A DNA stretch of 64,000 nt from Methylobacterium sp. E-065 (GTDB lineage: Bacteria; Pseudomonadota; Alphaproteobacteria; Rhizobiales; Beijerinckiaceae), in contig NZ_JAKSYD010000188.1 in the NCBI RefSeq assembly GCF_022829605.1, positions 124,001 through 188,000 on the forward strand, in the 5' to 3' direction. The notes beneath the pieces are model-generated. The model made no database searches. It was given only the letters and a program-made list of their open reading frames with translations, and was not told the DNA's origin. Shown one piece after another: positions 49,275 through 58,406 of the stretch (within the stretch, counting starts at the first letter, position 1; every line of letters starts with the position of its first letter). The position numbers and the translations under genes were made by a program.

Positions 49275-50288
49275 TCAGAGCAGCCCGCGCGCCTTGGCGA
49301 GGCCGACGAGATCCGTCTGCGGACGGGCGCCGATGTGCTGGATCACCTCGGCGGCCGCCAGCGTGCCGAGCCGGGCGCTGGCGACGTTGTCGAGGCCGCG
49401 CGCATGCCCGGCGAGGAAGCCGGCAGCGAACAGGTCGCCCGCTCCGGTCGTGTCCACCACCGCGTGGACCGGGCTCGCCTCGACGGCGCGGACTTCGCCA
49501 CCCTGGATCACCAGGGCGCCCTCGGCCGAGCGCGTGACGAGGCCGAGCAGGTGACGGCCGCGGGCGTTGCGCTCGTCGCGGAGTGCCGCCACGGCGGCCT
49601 CGGCATCGTCGGTCTGGTAGAGGCTCTGGAGCTCGCCCATGTTGGCGAACAGGATGTCGATGCTGCCATCGCGGATCAGGCCCAGGAACTCGTCCCGGTA
49701 GCGGCCGACGCAGAAGGCATCCGACAGGGTCAGCGCCACGGCGTTGCCGGCCTGATGGGCGATCTGGGCGGCCTTGCGGAACGCATCCTTGGCGGCCGGC
49801 GGATCCCACAGGTAGCCTTCGAGGTAGACGACCCGGGCGGACTTAACCAGCGCGTCGTCGACATCCTCGGGCGAGAGCCCCTGGCAGGCGCCGAGATAGG
49901 TGCTCATGGTGCGCTCGCCGTCCGGCGTCACCAGGATCAGGCAGCGCGCGGTCGCCGCCCCTTCGGTCGCCGGCGGAACCGTGAAGCCGACGCCGGTGGC
50001 CTTGAGGTCGTGACCGAACAGGCCGCCCAGCTCGTCGTCCCGGACCTTGCCGACGAAGCCGGTCTTGGCGCCCAGCAGCGCCGCACCCACGGCGGTGTTC
50101 GCCCCCGAGCCGCCCGAGACGATCGTGGTCTGGCCCATGGCCTGGAACAGCGACTCGGCGCGGGGCTCGTCGATGAGCTGCATGGCGCCCTTGGTGACGC
50201 CCTGCGCGGTAAGGAAGGACTCATCCGCGCGGGCGATCACGTCGACGATCGCGTTGCCGAGTACGAGGAGATCGAGGGAGGCTGTCAT
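49275..50288 (-). CDS. PfkB-family sugar kinase, adenosine kinase-like
   Basis: A 337-residue kinase started at ATG 50286-50288 (MTASLDLLVLG), which opens the fold properly; a start 36 bases earlier adds 12 non-conserved residues. Motifs: VSGGSGANTAVGAALLGA, the middle FANMGELQSLYQ, and the anion-hole DTTGAGDLFAAGFLAG with the catalytic Asp. The sequence is close to the alphaproteobacterial proteins annotated as adenosine kinases, which would recycle adenosine to AMP. A ribose or other sugar kinase is possible. It is convergent with the chemoreceptor; the stops are 6 bases apart. Confidence 0.87.
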   Translation of the reverse strand: MTASLDLLVLGNAIVDVIARADESFLTAQGVTKGAMQLIDEPRAESLFQAMGQTTIVSGGSGANTAVGAALLGAKTGFVGKVRDDELGGLFGHDLKATGVGFTVPPATEGAATARCLILVTPDGERTMSTYLGACQGLSPEDVDDALVKSARVVYLEGYLWDPPAAKDAFRKAAQIAHQAGNAVALTLSDAFCVGRYRDEFLGLIRDGSIDILFANMGELQSLYQTDDAEAAVAALRDERNARGRHLLGLVTRSAEGALVIQGGEVRAVEASPVHAVVDTTGAGDLFAAGFLAGHARGLDNVASARLGTLAAAEVIQHIGARPQTDLVGLAKARGLL

Positions 50289-50339
50289 CGGGCGTCCTGA
50301 TAGGGGTTTGTGCCGCTGTGGCATCCGCCCCGGATCGGA

Positions 50340-50918
50340 TCAAGCCGCGGGATCTGCTGGGGGCGGGAGATCGGCGAACAGCTCGGCGACGGGAAGGGTC
50401 AGGCCGGGCGGGGTCAGGTCAAGGGTGCCCTCGGTCGCGATGCGGGTCTCGATCAGCTCTTCGGCGCAGCGTCGATGGTGGATGACCAAGCGCTTGACCG
50501 GATCGATCATCAGGTAGTGGCGCACGCTCGCGAGACTGAAATAGCGCGCCAGTTTGAAGCCTGCATCGACGGAGCGCGTACCCGGTGATTGCACCTCGAC
50601 GACGATCACCGGATCGGGCACCTCGATGGCCTCAACATCCATCCGTGGCCCACAATACACGAGTGCATCGGGCTCGAAGGTTGTCTTTGCATCGATGCGG
50701 ACCGTCATGCGGTCGGGCATCATGTGGCAGCCGGCCCCGGCCGCCACGATCGCCCGTTTCAATGCCGTTTGAGTCGCGTACTTCACCAAAGCATGTCCGG
50801 CCCGTTCCGGCGCCATCGCGAAGACCTCGCCATCGACCAGCTCGAAGCGTCCCGGCTGGCCTTCGGCCCAGGCCAGGAAAGTGTCGACGGTCATCCGTTG
50901 TTTCGGTAGCGCGACCAT
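50340..50918 (-). CDS. Uma2-family (DUF820) PD-(D/E)XK nuclease-like protein
   Basis: A 192-residue protein with the fold of Uma2 proteins. The nuclease-type core shows ELVDGEVFAMAPERAGH, EPDALVYC and PVIVVEVQSPGTRSVDAGFKL, i.e. the E...D...ExK-like set with a Gln in place of the usual Lys position (EVQSP). Members are very numerous in cyanobacteria and Methylobacterium; biochemical function is not established. It sits alone between the kinase gene and an MFS gene on the same strand. A role in DNA or defence is only a family-level guess. Confidence 0.82.
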   Translation of the reverse strand: MVALPKQRMTVDTFLAWAEGQPGRFELVDGEVFAMAPERAGHALVKYATQTALKRAIVAAGAGCHMMPDRMTVRIDAKTTFEPDALVYCGPRMDVEAIEVPDPVIVVEVQSPGTRSVDAGFKLARYFSLASVRHYLMIDPVKRLVIHHRRCAEELIETRIATEGTLDLTPPGLTLPVAELFADLPPPADPAA

Positions 50919-50961
50919 GTGATCAGCCTACCATGATTCCATGAGGCATGGATCACGGCCG

Positions 50962-52371
50962 TCAGCCCGCGATCTTCTCCAGCGCCACGTCCCGCGTCCG
51001 GGGGCCGAGAAGGCCGACCAGCAGGCCCGCGACCAGCATCGCCGCCGAGATGAACAGGAACACCCCCGGCGTTCCGGTCTCGCGCAGCACGAAGGCGATG
51101 ACGAAGCCGGTAAAAATCGCCGAGAACCGGCTCCACGAATACACGAAGCCCACCGCCCGGGCGCGGATGCCGGTCGGGAACAGCTCGGCCTGATAGGCGT
51201 GGAAGCTGTACGACATGACGTTGGAGGCGAGCGTCAGGCCGATCCCGAGCGCCACGATGGCGGTGACATCCGTCGTCCGCGCGAAGGTGAGCCCGCAGGC
51301 GATGTAGACGAGGGCTGCGGCCACGATGACGTGCTTGCGTTCGAACCGGTCGGCGATGAGAAGCCCGATCAGCGGCCCGACCGGGGCGGCGAGCGCGATC
51401 AGCGCCGTGTAGGCGAGGCTCGACGTCACCGTGATGCCCTGCGCAACCAGCAGCGTCGGCACCCAGTTGGCGAAGCCGTAGAAGCCCACCGTCTGGAACA
51501 CGTTGAAGCCGGCCATCATCAGCGCCCGGCGGCGGTAGGGCGGCACCCAGAGGTCGCGGAAGGCGCCGCGTGGCTGGATCGGTTCCGGCGCGGCGGGGGG
51601 CGGCAGCGGGCGCCCGGTCTCGGCCGCCGCCTGCGCTTCGAGCCGCCGCAGGATCGCGTCGGCCTCCGCGAGCCGCCCGCGCTCCACGAGCCAGCGCGGG
51701 CTTTCCGGCAGGCCCGCGCGCAGCCACCAGACCACCAGGGCCGCCGAGGCCCCGATCAGCACGACCCAGCGCCAGCCGTCGATGCCCAGCGGCGCGGTCG
51801 GGATCAGCAGGTAGGACAGGAACGCGACCACCGGCACGGCGGTGAAGCCGATGCCCTGGCACAGGGCGAAGGCCCGGCCGCGGATCGCCTTCGGCACCAG
51901 CTCCGACAGGTAGCTGCCGATCGTCACCATCTCCAGCCCGAGGCCGATGCCGGCGATCAGCCGCCAGAGATTGAGGCCGAAGGCGTCGGTCTGGCAGGCC
52001 ATCACGACGTTCGCCGCCGTGTAGGCCAGCAGCGACCACGTGAAGATCGCCCGGCGCCCGAACCGGTCGGCGAGCCAGCCGCACAGCAGGGTGCCGATGA
52101 ACAGGCCGGTGAACAGGGCCGCCACGAAGCCCGCGACGCCGCTCGCCCCGAACAGGCCGGGCGTCGTCGGGGTCAGGATTCCGGCTTTCACGAGGCCCGG
52201 GGCGACGTAACCGGTGAACAGAAGGTCGTAGAGTTCGAAGAAGAAGCCCAGCCCCAGCAGCACGACCAGACGCCACATCGCGCGCGTGGCAGGCAGGCGG
52301 TCCAGGCGGGCCAGGATGGCGCCGGGGTCGAGGGGGTCGGCCGGGCTCCGGTCCGCCGCGATCGTCGCCAT
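50962..52371 (-). CDS. MFS transporter (sugar/aromatic-acid porter type)
   Basis: A 469-residue inner-membrane permease with twelve predicted helices. It has motif A in the form LLCGWLADRFGRRAIF, and GLGLEMVTIGSYLSELVPKAIRGRAF as the helix 4-6 pattern found in sugar and organic acid:proton symporters, and RHVIVAA-type loop before helix 8 (DRFERKHVIVAAALVYIACG). The substrate is unknown. Next gene downstream on this strand is the Uma2-like gene 43 bases away; upstream is glutaminase, 78 bases away, in the same direction, so glsA and this permease could share a transcript. Confidence 0.88.
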   Translation of the reverse strand: MATIAADRSPADPLDPGAILARLDRLPATRAMWRLVVLLGLGFFFELYDLLFTGYVAPGLVKAGILTPTTPGLFGASGVAGFVAALFTGLFIGTLLCGWLADRFGRRAIFTWSLLAYTAANVVMACQTDAFGLNLWRLIAGIGLGLEMVTIGSYLSELVPKAIRGRAFALCQGIGFTAVPVVAFLSYLLIPTAPLGIDGWRWVVLIGASAALVVWWLRAGLPESPRWLVERGRLAEADAILRRLEAQAAAETGRPLPPPAAPEPIQPRGAFRDLWVPPYRRRALMMAGFNVFQTVGFYGFANWVPTLLVAQGITVTSSLAYTALIALAAPVGPLIGLLIADRFERKHVIVAAALVYIACGLTFARTTDVTAIVALGIGLTLASNVMSYSFHAYQAELFPTGIRARAVGFVYSWSRFSAIFTGFVIAFVLRETGTPGVFLFISAAMLVAGLLVGLLGPRTRDVALEKIAG

Positions 52372-52449
52372 GGTGCCGCGTTGTCCCTCAGGCGCCGGAT
52401 CGGTGCTCCGGCGCAGTGCCGCGGAACCCGGCGCCGCGCAAGCAAGCCG

Positions 52450-53436
52450 TCACGCCCCGAACACCGACCAGCCCATGCGCTGCGTCAGGCGTTCGAGCGC
52501 GACCCTTCCGAGATGCGAATTGCCGGCGGCGTCGAGGCCCGGCGCCCAGACCGCGATCGAGGCCTTGCCCGGCGCCACCGCCAGGATACCGCCGCCGACG
52601 CCGCTCTTGCCCGGCAGGCCGACCCGGTAGGCGAACTCGCCCGAGCCGTCGTAATGGCCGCAGGTCAGCATGATCGCGTTGATGCGGCGCGCCCGCTCGG
52701 CCGAGACCACCGAGTAGCCGGTCGAGGGGGTGCGGCCGTTATGGGCCAGGAACCGCCCGGCCGTGGCGAGCTGCCGGCAGGTCATCGCGATGGCGCAGTG
52801 GTGGAAGTAGACGCCGAGCGTGTAGTCCACCGGATTGTCGATGACGCCGAAGGATTTCATGTAGTTGGCGAGCGCCGTGTTGCGGAAGCCCGTGCGCTTC
52901 TCCGAGGCCGCCACCGCCTCGTCGATGGTGATGCTGGAATCCTGGGCCAGGAACTGCATGAAGCGCAGGATCTCGCCCAAAGCCTCGCGGGGCGCGTGGC
53001 CGGACAGGATCACGTCGGTCACCGCGATGGCGCCGGCATTGATGAACGGGTTGCGCGGCACACCCCGTTCCCGCTCCAGCTGCACGATGGAGTTGAACGG
53101 GTTGCCGGACGGCTCGCGGCCGACCCGCTTCCACAGCCGGTCGCCGACCATGCCGAGCGCCAGGGTCAGGGTGAAGACCTTCGAGACGCTTTGGATCGAG
53201 AACGGCGTCTCGCTGTCGCCCCCGGCGAAGACCTGCCCCTCCGCGTCGATCACCACGATGCCGAACTGGTTCGGATCGACATGGGCCAGTTCGGGGATGT
53301 AGTCGGCGACCGCGCCCCGGTCGGAGCGCTGGGCCATCTCCTCGGAGATCTCCCGGATGACGAGGGCGAGGTCGGGCAAGGTCAGGCTCGGGGGCGGGAC
53401 GTTTCGGCCGCGGGCCGGTCTACGATGTCGATGCAA
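52450..53436 (-). CDS. glsA: Glutaminase A
   Basis: A serine-dependent beta-lactamase-type glutaminase that hydrolyses glutamine to glutamate and ammonia. Motifs: the nucleophile FSIQSVSKVFTLTLAL (Ser in SVSK), the YxxN-type region PFINAGAIAVTDVI, and GKSGVGGGILAVAPGKASIAVWAP. The frame begins at TTG 53434-53436; a TTG at 53377-53379 (LPDLAL) begins nearer to the conserved part and may be the true start, making it 309 residues, the size usual in the family. Convergent or neighbouring genes do not suggest an operon. Related to glnD in nitrogen metabolism only by role. Confidence 0.92.
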   Translation of the reverse strand: MHRHRRPARGRNVPPPSLTLPDLALVIREISEEMAQRSDRGAVADYIPELAHVDPNQFGIVVIDAEGQVFAGGDSETPFSIQSVSKVFTLTLALGMVGDRLWKRVGREPSGNPFNSIVQLERERGVPRNPFINAGAIAVTDVILSGHAPREALGEILRFMQFLAQDSSITIDEAVAASEKRTGFRNTALANYMKSFGVIDNPVDYTLGVYFHHCAIAMTCRQLATAGRFLAHNGRTPSTGYSVVSAERARRINAIMLTCGHYDGSGEFAYRVGLPGKSGVGGGILAVAPGKASIAVWAPGLDAAGNSHLGRVALERLTQRMGWSVFGA

Positions 53437-53542
53437 GGTCCGGTCCGCAACGCTCTACCAGCGAAGCAGGAGACTGCGAACCGCGTCGTGAGAGGTAGCA
53501 CGCTCATGCACGAAGGGTCACGACGCGCGCCCAGGCGTGTCT

Positions 53543-53564
53543 CCCTCCCCGCAAAGGGGGGAGG
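53543..53564. repeat. Short palindromic repeat, relative of the element in the UdgX gene
   Basis: CCCTCCCC at 53543-53550 is paired with GGGGAGGG at 53557-53564 around a short loop (gcaaag). This is the same type of C-rich/G-rich hairpin that ends the element at 37812-37983. It lies in the 172-base gap between the glutaminase and ABC exporter genes, both of minus strand. Confidence 0.6.
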
Positions 53565-53608
53565 GACGGTGCGTCGGTCATCGATCCGGTCAATCCGCTC
53601 CGTGACAC

Positions 53609-55390
53609 TCACGCGGCGGCGAGCGCCATCGCCATCGATTCCTTCTTCATCAGCTCGCGGAAGAAGCCGTCGAGATGGGTCAGCTTGTCGGGCGACCCGT
53701 CCTGGGCGATGCGGCCGCCATCCAGCACCACGATGCGGTCGAAATCCTGCAGCGTCGAGAGACGGTGGGCGATGGCGATCACGGTCCGGCCCTTCATCAG
53801 GTTCGCGAGCGCGTGCCGGATCGCCTGCTCCGACTCGGCGTCCAGCGCCGACGTTGCCTCGTCGAGGAGCAGGATCGGCGAGTTCTTGAGGATCGCCCGC
53901 GCGATGGCGATGCGCTGGCGCTGGCCACCCGAGAGCTTGACGCCCCGGTCACCCACGATCGTGTCGAACCCCTCCGGCAGGGACTTGATGAAGTCGGTGC
54001 AATGGGCCGCCTCGGCCGCCTGCCAGACATCCTCGTCGGTGGCGTCCGGCCGGCCGTAGCGGATGTTCTCGCGCAAGCTGCGGTGGAACATCGAGACGTC
54101 CTGCGGCACCACCGTGATCGCCTCGCGCAGGGATTCCTGCGTCACCCGCTGGACATCCTGGCCGTTGATCCGGATCGCGCCGTTCTGCACGTCGTAGAAG
54201 CGCTGGAGCAGCGAGAACAGGGTCGACTTGCCGCCACCCGACCGGCCCACGAGACCGACCCGCTGGCCGGGCTCGATCGTCAGATCGAAATCCGTGAAGA
54301 CGGGGCGCCCATCCGGGTAATTGAACGCAACGTGGTCGAACTCGATCTTCGCGCCCTGGCCGCTGAGCGGTTGCGCCTCCGGGTGATCCACGAGGTCGTG
54401 CGGCTGAAGCAGCGTGTGCAACGCCTCCGACAGGCGGGCGGTGTGCTGCGTGGCATCGACCAGCGCGACCGCCAAGTCGCGGGTGGCGGCGAGGATGCGG
54501 ATGCCCAGCGTGCAGACCAGCACGACCTGGCCGTTGGTCGCTTCCTTGGCCTCCCACATCTGGATCGCCCAGTAGAGCAGGCCGAAGACCGCGAGCACGG
54601 TCAGCACCGCGTGCACGATGCGCAGCTTTTCGAGATAGAGCAGCGACGAGCGGCGAGCCCGCATCTCGGTGCCGATGGTGCCCTCGAAGCGCTGGCCCTC
54701 GCGCTTGAACGCCGAGAAGGCGCGCACGAGCGACATGTTGCCGACGAGATCGACCATCTCGCCATCGACGGAGGCGGCCTTGGCGGCGAAGTCATGGTGC
54801 AGCGGCTTGCCGGCCGCGGCCATCTTGAACATCAGCAGGACGACGGCGGCGAAGACGCCGGCCAGGATCGCCGCCATCGTGGTGCTCACGGTGGCGATGT
54901 AGGCGATCGACCCGAAGGCCGCGACCGTCGGCGGCATCACGTTGAACACGAACATGTTCTCGACCGTGAAGATCGCGTTCGAGGTCGCCGTGATGCGGGA
55001 CGCCAGAGTGCCGGGCTGGCGGTCCGAGAAGAAGGTCGGCGAATGGCCGGTCATGTGCCGGAACAGGTCGCGCCGGATGTCGCCGGTCACGCCCACGAAG
55101 GTGAAGGCGCCGGTCAGCGCGGCGACGCGCCAGAGCATGTTGTCGGCGGCGATGAAGGCGATCAGGACCGTGAGCGCGCTCCAGACCGCGGTGTTGCCCT
55201 GGCCGGGGCCCTTGGTCAGCGCGTCGACCACGCCCTTGAGGGCGTAATCGGTGGACACCGAGAAGCCGACCGCGCCGAGCACGGAGATCAGGATGACCAA
55301 GTGCGGCAGCCAGCGGCGGCGGAGATACCGTCCGACGAAGGCGAACGGCCTCTCGGCGTATCGGTGCAGCTCTTCCATCGCGGTGACCAT
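53609..55390 (-). CDS. ABC exporter, fused permease and ATPase
   Basis: A 593-residue half-transporter. The first ~330 residues form a six-helix membrane domain (HLVILISVLGAVGFSVSTDYAL, MPPTVAAFGSIAYIATVS, LTVLAVFGLLYWAIQMWE). The nucleotide-binding domain follows: Walker A GRSGGGKST, Q-loop VVPQDVSMF, signature LSGGQRQRIAIARAIL, Walker B ILLLDEATSALDA, and H-loop AIAHRLST. It is similar to MsbA/multidrug exporters. The cargo is unknown. A homodimer is expected because no partner gene is adjacent. Confidence 0.93.
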   Translation of the reverse strand: MVTAMEELHRYAERPFAFVGRYLRRRWLPHLVILISVLGAVGFSVSTDYALKGVVDALTKGPGQGNTAVWSALTVLIAFIAADNMLWRVAALTGAFTFVGVTGDIRRDLFRHMTGHSPTFFSDRQPGTLASRITATSNAIFTVENMFVFNVMPPTVAAFGSIAYIATVSTTMAAILAGVFAAVVLLMFKMAAAGKPLHHDFAAKAASVDGEMVDLVGNMSLVRAFSAFKREGQRFEGTIGTEMRARRSSLLYLEKLRIVHAVLTVLAVFGLLYWAIQMWEAKEATNGQVVLVCTLGIRILAATRDLAVALVDATQHTARLSEALHTLLQPHDLVDHPEAQPLSGQGAKIEFDHVAFNYPDGRPVFTDFDLTIEPGQRVGLVGRSGGGKSTLFSLLQRFYDVQNGAIRINGQDVQRVTQESLREAITVVPQDVSMFHRSLRENIRYGRPDATDEDVWQAAEAAHCTDFIKSLPEGFDTIVGDRGVKLSGGQRQRIAIARAILKNSPILLLDEATSALDAESEQAIRHALANLMKGRTVIAIAHRLSTLQDFDRIVVLDGGRIAQDGSPDKLTHLDGFFRELMKKESMAMALAAA

Positions 55391-55581
55391 TCCGTATTCG
55401 CGCGGCTCTGGCTAACGGGCAAGGCGGAGTGCAGCGCGGGCGCAGTCTAACCCGCAGCGGCAACGCGAGAGCGTTGCCATATGTTGCACCAGTCCGCACC
55501 TCCCGTGCGCTTTTATCCGTCAAATCTGAACACCGCTTGAGCGGTGTGGAAACACGCAAGCGAATCCGATGCCGGAGTTTC

Positions 55582-56964
55582 TCAGGCCGTGCGCTCGGCG
55601 GCCTGGGTGTCGGATTGGCGGGTCTCGGGCATGATCAGCGCCACCAGCATGAAGGCTGCGAAGCCCACGCAGGCGAGCCCCAGGAAGGCGCTGTGGCTGC
55701 CGAGGCGGTCGGCCATCACCCCGGCCAGCGAGGTCGAGAGGGCGGCGCCGATACCCATCGCGGTGCCGACCGCGCCGAGCGCGAGGTTGAAGCGTTCGGA
55801 CCCGCGGGTGAGATCGGAGACGATGAGCGGCACCATCACGCCCAGCACGGAGGCCGAGATCCCGTCGAGCACCTGGATGGCGACGAGGCCGTAGGGGTTG
55901 GTGGTGTAGGCGAGCATCAGGCCGCGCACCGGCAGCGCGCCGAATCCGAACAGCAGGACCGGGTAGCGGCCGAACCGCTCGGCCGCGCGCCCGACCGCGG
56001 GGGCGCTCACCGCCAAGACCGCCTGCGGGACCATGATGCAGGCCGCCACCAGCGCGGTCGCGGTCTCGCTCGCCCGCAGGGTCAGGACGCTGCCGACCAG
56101 CGGCAGCATCGCCGCGTTGGCGAGGAAGAACAGCACCATGCAGGCCGAGAAGCACAGGAGCCCGCGGTTGGTCAGGAGGCTGCGGATCCCGTCCTGCCCG
56201 GCCGTCTGCGGCGCCTGCAGGCGCGACGGCTCCTTGAACACGCCGGGATCGATGTCCCGGGCGCGGATGCGCGTGAGCGCGATCACCGTCGGAATGCCGA
56301 GCGCTGCCGTCAGGTAGAACACCGCGCCGTTCGACAGGTAGTAGCCGATGGCGCCCATCCCGGCGGCGCCGAGCGCATTGCCCAGCGCCGCGAAGCTGGC
56401 GTTTCGGCCGAGGCGCTCGCCGGCTTGCGCGCGCCCGACGAGGCCGATGCTGATCGCCGCGATGGCCGGCGTCAGCACGCAGCTCGCCGCCGAATGCGCC
56501 GCCATCGCCAGCAGGACGACCAGAAAGCTCGGCCAGATCGCCAGCGCGAAGGCACTGCCCGCGATGCCGATCACCGCCACCGAGGCGGCGAAACGCTTCG
56601 AGCGGACCACGTCGACGAAGGCCCCGCCCGGCACCTGACCCAACAGGGCGACGAGGCTGCCGACCGTGAGCGCGAAACCGATGTCGGACTGGGTCCACTT
56701 GGCCTGCGAGAAGTAGACGGCCAGGAACGGCCCGAAGCCAGTCTGCAGGTTGGCGACGAAGAACGCGAAGGCGTCGAGGCCGTAGCGGCTCGCCGACGAG
56801 ATCCGGCGTTCGCCGACGGAGGCGCTGGCTGCCGGGGCCGGCTCGCGCGGCATCTCCATCCCCTGATCCTTCAGGCGCACGGCCCGCGCGCGGACATCCT
56901 GCCGGGGCACGTCGCGCTCGCGGGGGGTAACGGCGGTGCGGACCTTCAATCGGGCCACCGTCAT
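55582..56964 (-). CDS. MFS transporter
   Basis: A 460-residue permease with about twelve helices. After a 50-residue polar start, helices begin at YGLDAFAFFVANLQTGFGPFLAVYF. Motif A is GQVPGGAFVDVVRSKRF, with RSKRF in place of the usual GRR. The C-terminal half includes PAVGRAAERFGRYPVLLFGF, another motif-A-like loop. It is the second gene of a pair: the ATG at 56962-56964 overlaps the stop of the PRC-barrel gene (ATGA). Substrate unknown; the coupling to a PRC-barrel protein is unusual for such a transporter. Confidence 0.85.
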   Translation of the reverse strand: MTVARLKVRTAVTPRERDVPRQDVRARAVRLKDQGMEMPREPAPAASASVGERRISSASRYGLDAFAFFVANLQTGFGPFLAVYFSQAKWTQSDIGFALTVGSLVALLGQVPGGAFVDVVRSKRFAASVAVIGIAGSAFALAIWPSFLVVLLAMAAHSAASCVLTPAIAAISIGLVGRAQAGERLGRNASFAALGNALGAAGMGAIGYYLSNGAVFYLTAALGIPTVIALTRIRARDIDPGVFKEPSRLQAPQTAGQDGIRSLLTNRGLLCFSACMVLFFLANAAMLPLVGSVLTLRASETATALVAACIMVPQAVLAVSAPAVGRAAERFGRYPVLLFGFGALPVRGLMLAYTTNPYGLVAIQVLDGISASVLGVMVPLIVSDLTRGSERFNLALGAVGTAMGIGAALSTSLAGVMADRLGSHSAFLGLACVGFAAFMLVALIMPETRQSDTQAAERTA

Positions 56965-57671
56965 TTATCCGGCGCCTTGTCGGGTGCGGCGGTGGGCGGG
57001 GTCTGGCCCGTACCGGCGGGGGGAGCCGGAGATGCAGCCGAAGGCGCGGGGCTGGCCGCAGGGGTGGATGTCGGGGCGGGGGCAGCGGCGGGCGCAGCCG
57101 CCTGATCGCCCTCGGCCGACGGAGCCGCGGGGCTCGCGGGGCCCAGCACCACGATCGGCTCGCCCGACTTGTACTCGGGCGACACGCGGACCTGGTTGCG
57201 GGTCAGCGCCACCGACAGCTTGCGCTCCTTGCCGCCGTCCGACGAGAAGCGCAGGGCGCGCCAGTCGACGGCGATCTTGCGGGTGCCGACCCCCAGAAAG
57301 CCGCCGAAATCGATGATCGCGGCCCGCGGGTGCCCGTCCTTGTCGATGATGATGTCGATGACCCGTCCCAGCTCGTCGCCCTGGGCGCTGCGCACGCTGC
57401 GCCCGAGCAGGCTTTCGTAGTCCTGGGTGTCGAGCACCGTGGCGGGCGTGCCCTGCTGCGGTTGCGCCGTCGGCGGCGCGGCCGTCACGGCCGGCGGCGG
57501 CGCCGGGGCGGTCGCGCCCGGGGCCGCCGGAGGAGCCGGATTCGCCGCGGGGGGCTGCGGCGCGGCTTGGCCGGACGCGCCGTCGCTTCCGCTCGCCTGG
57601 ACCTGCGCCGCGGCTCCCGACGCCCAGAGGGCGAACGTCACGACCGCGATCATCCGGTTGGTTCTGAACAC
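56961..57671 (-). CDS. Exported PRC-barrel domain protein
   Basis: A 236-residue protein with a signal peptide (MFRTNRMIAVVTFALWASG ending AQA). A long Pro/Ala-rich linker precedes a PRC-barrel domain (YESLLGRSVRSAQGDELGRV, IIDKDGHPRAAIIDFGGFLGVG, KIAVDWRALRF), and a second Pro/Ala-rich tail. PRC barrels are small beta barrels found in RNA-processing and photosynthetic reaction-centre proteins and in many exported alphaproteobacterial proteins of unknown role. It is translated with the following MFS gene (ATGA overlap). A second PRC-barrel gene lies at 58407. Confidence 0.85.
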   Translation of the reverse strand: MFRTNRMIAVVTFALWASGAAAQVQASGSDGASGQAAPQPPAANPAPPAAPGATAPAPPPAVTAAPPTAQPQQGTPATVLDTQDYESLLGRSVRSAQGDELGRVIDIIIDKDGHPRAAIIDFGGFLGVGTRKIAVDWRALRFSSDGGKERKLSVALTRNQVRVSPEYKSGEPIVVLGPASPAAPSAEGDQAAAPAAAPAPTSTPAASPAPSAASPAPPAGTGQTPPTAAPDKAPDK

Positions 57672-57911
57672 GCTACGTCCTCTGAGGAAGGGCCAGGCCG
57701 AGCCGGCACGCCGGCGCGACCACAGCCATGTCGGCCGGGTCCGGGCCGGCCGCCGACAGGTCTACGCCTGCGGACGGTCGTCGTGCCGCAGGACCTGGGC
57801 GAAGTTATGGACCCCGGTGGCCGCGCCGCAAGGTTCGCGCCGCGGCCTATGGCGCGGGCGTCTGGTTTTCGCCGCATCCTGAGAGTAGACAACCGCCGAT
57901 AAGTCACGCGA

Positions 57912-57939
57912 GCCGCGGACATCACCGCGGCCCTTTTTT
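57912..57939 (+). terminator. Intrinsic-terminator-like hairpin just before a lipoprotein gene
   Basis: GCCGCGG (57912-57918) and CCGCGGC (57925-57931) form a 7-bp GC stem with a 6-base loop, followed by CC and seven T (57934-57940) on the plus strand. It ends 13 bases before the next ATG, so a transcript from the 281-base gap upstream would stop here. It may mark a small RNA or a leader under attenuation control. Confidence 0.55.
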
Positions 57940-57952
57940 TGAGGACCACACG

Positions 57953-58360
57953 ATGCCGACCCTCTCCCCGTCGCGGTGCTCCGCCCTGCGCGGCCTCGCG
58001 CTCGGCGCGGCGCTCGCCGCCCTCATGGCCGGCTGCCAGGCGCTCGGAGGCGGAGGGGGCGTGATGCCGGCCTCCGATGTCGGGCTTCCGCCCTCCATGC
58101 GCGACGCGTTGCCGAACCGGCAGGCCCGCAACGCCGCGGTGGATGCCGACGGGCAGCCGCTCCAGACCGCGCCGACGCGGCAGATCGCGATCCCCAAGAC
58201 CGCCGGCAGCGCGACGCGCTCCGCGGATGCGGGCGACCGGCGCATCCGGCGCGAGGATCTCGATGGCGGCAACGGCGCGGTCGGGTCCGGCACCGGCAGC
58301 GGCTCCGTGGGCCCGACGATGGCGCCGGGCGGCAGCGTCGGTCTCGGCGGGAAGTTCTGA
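57953..58360 (+). CDS. Small lipoprotein, hypothetical
   Basis: A 135-residue protein, ATG 57953 with a GAGGA ribosome site. The N-terminus has a signal with lipobox (LRGLALGAALAALMAGCQAL; LMAG-C), so it should be lipid-anchored. The rest is hydrophilic, Gly-rich at the end (GSGTGSGSVGPTMAPGGSVG) and has no recognised domain. It starts directly after a terminator-like hairpin and is convergent with the PRC-barrel gene at 58407. Confidence 0.65.
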   Translation: MPTLSPSRCSALRGLALGAALAALMAGCQALGGGGGVMPASDVGLPPSMRDALPNRQARNAAVDADGQPLQTAPTRQIAIPKTAGSATRSADAGDRRIRREDLDGGNGAVGSGTGSGSVGPTMAPGGSVGLGGKF

Positions 58361-58406
58361 GCGACCGGATCCGCCCGCGGCGGACGGCCCCGGTCGTCCC
58401 GCCGTC

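Noticed and set aside
50941..53889. A 982-codon plus-strand frame over the MFS and glutaminase genes
   Set aside because: Shadow frame: no domain, extreme Arg/Asp/Gly/His content, and three real genes lie on the other strand.
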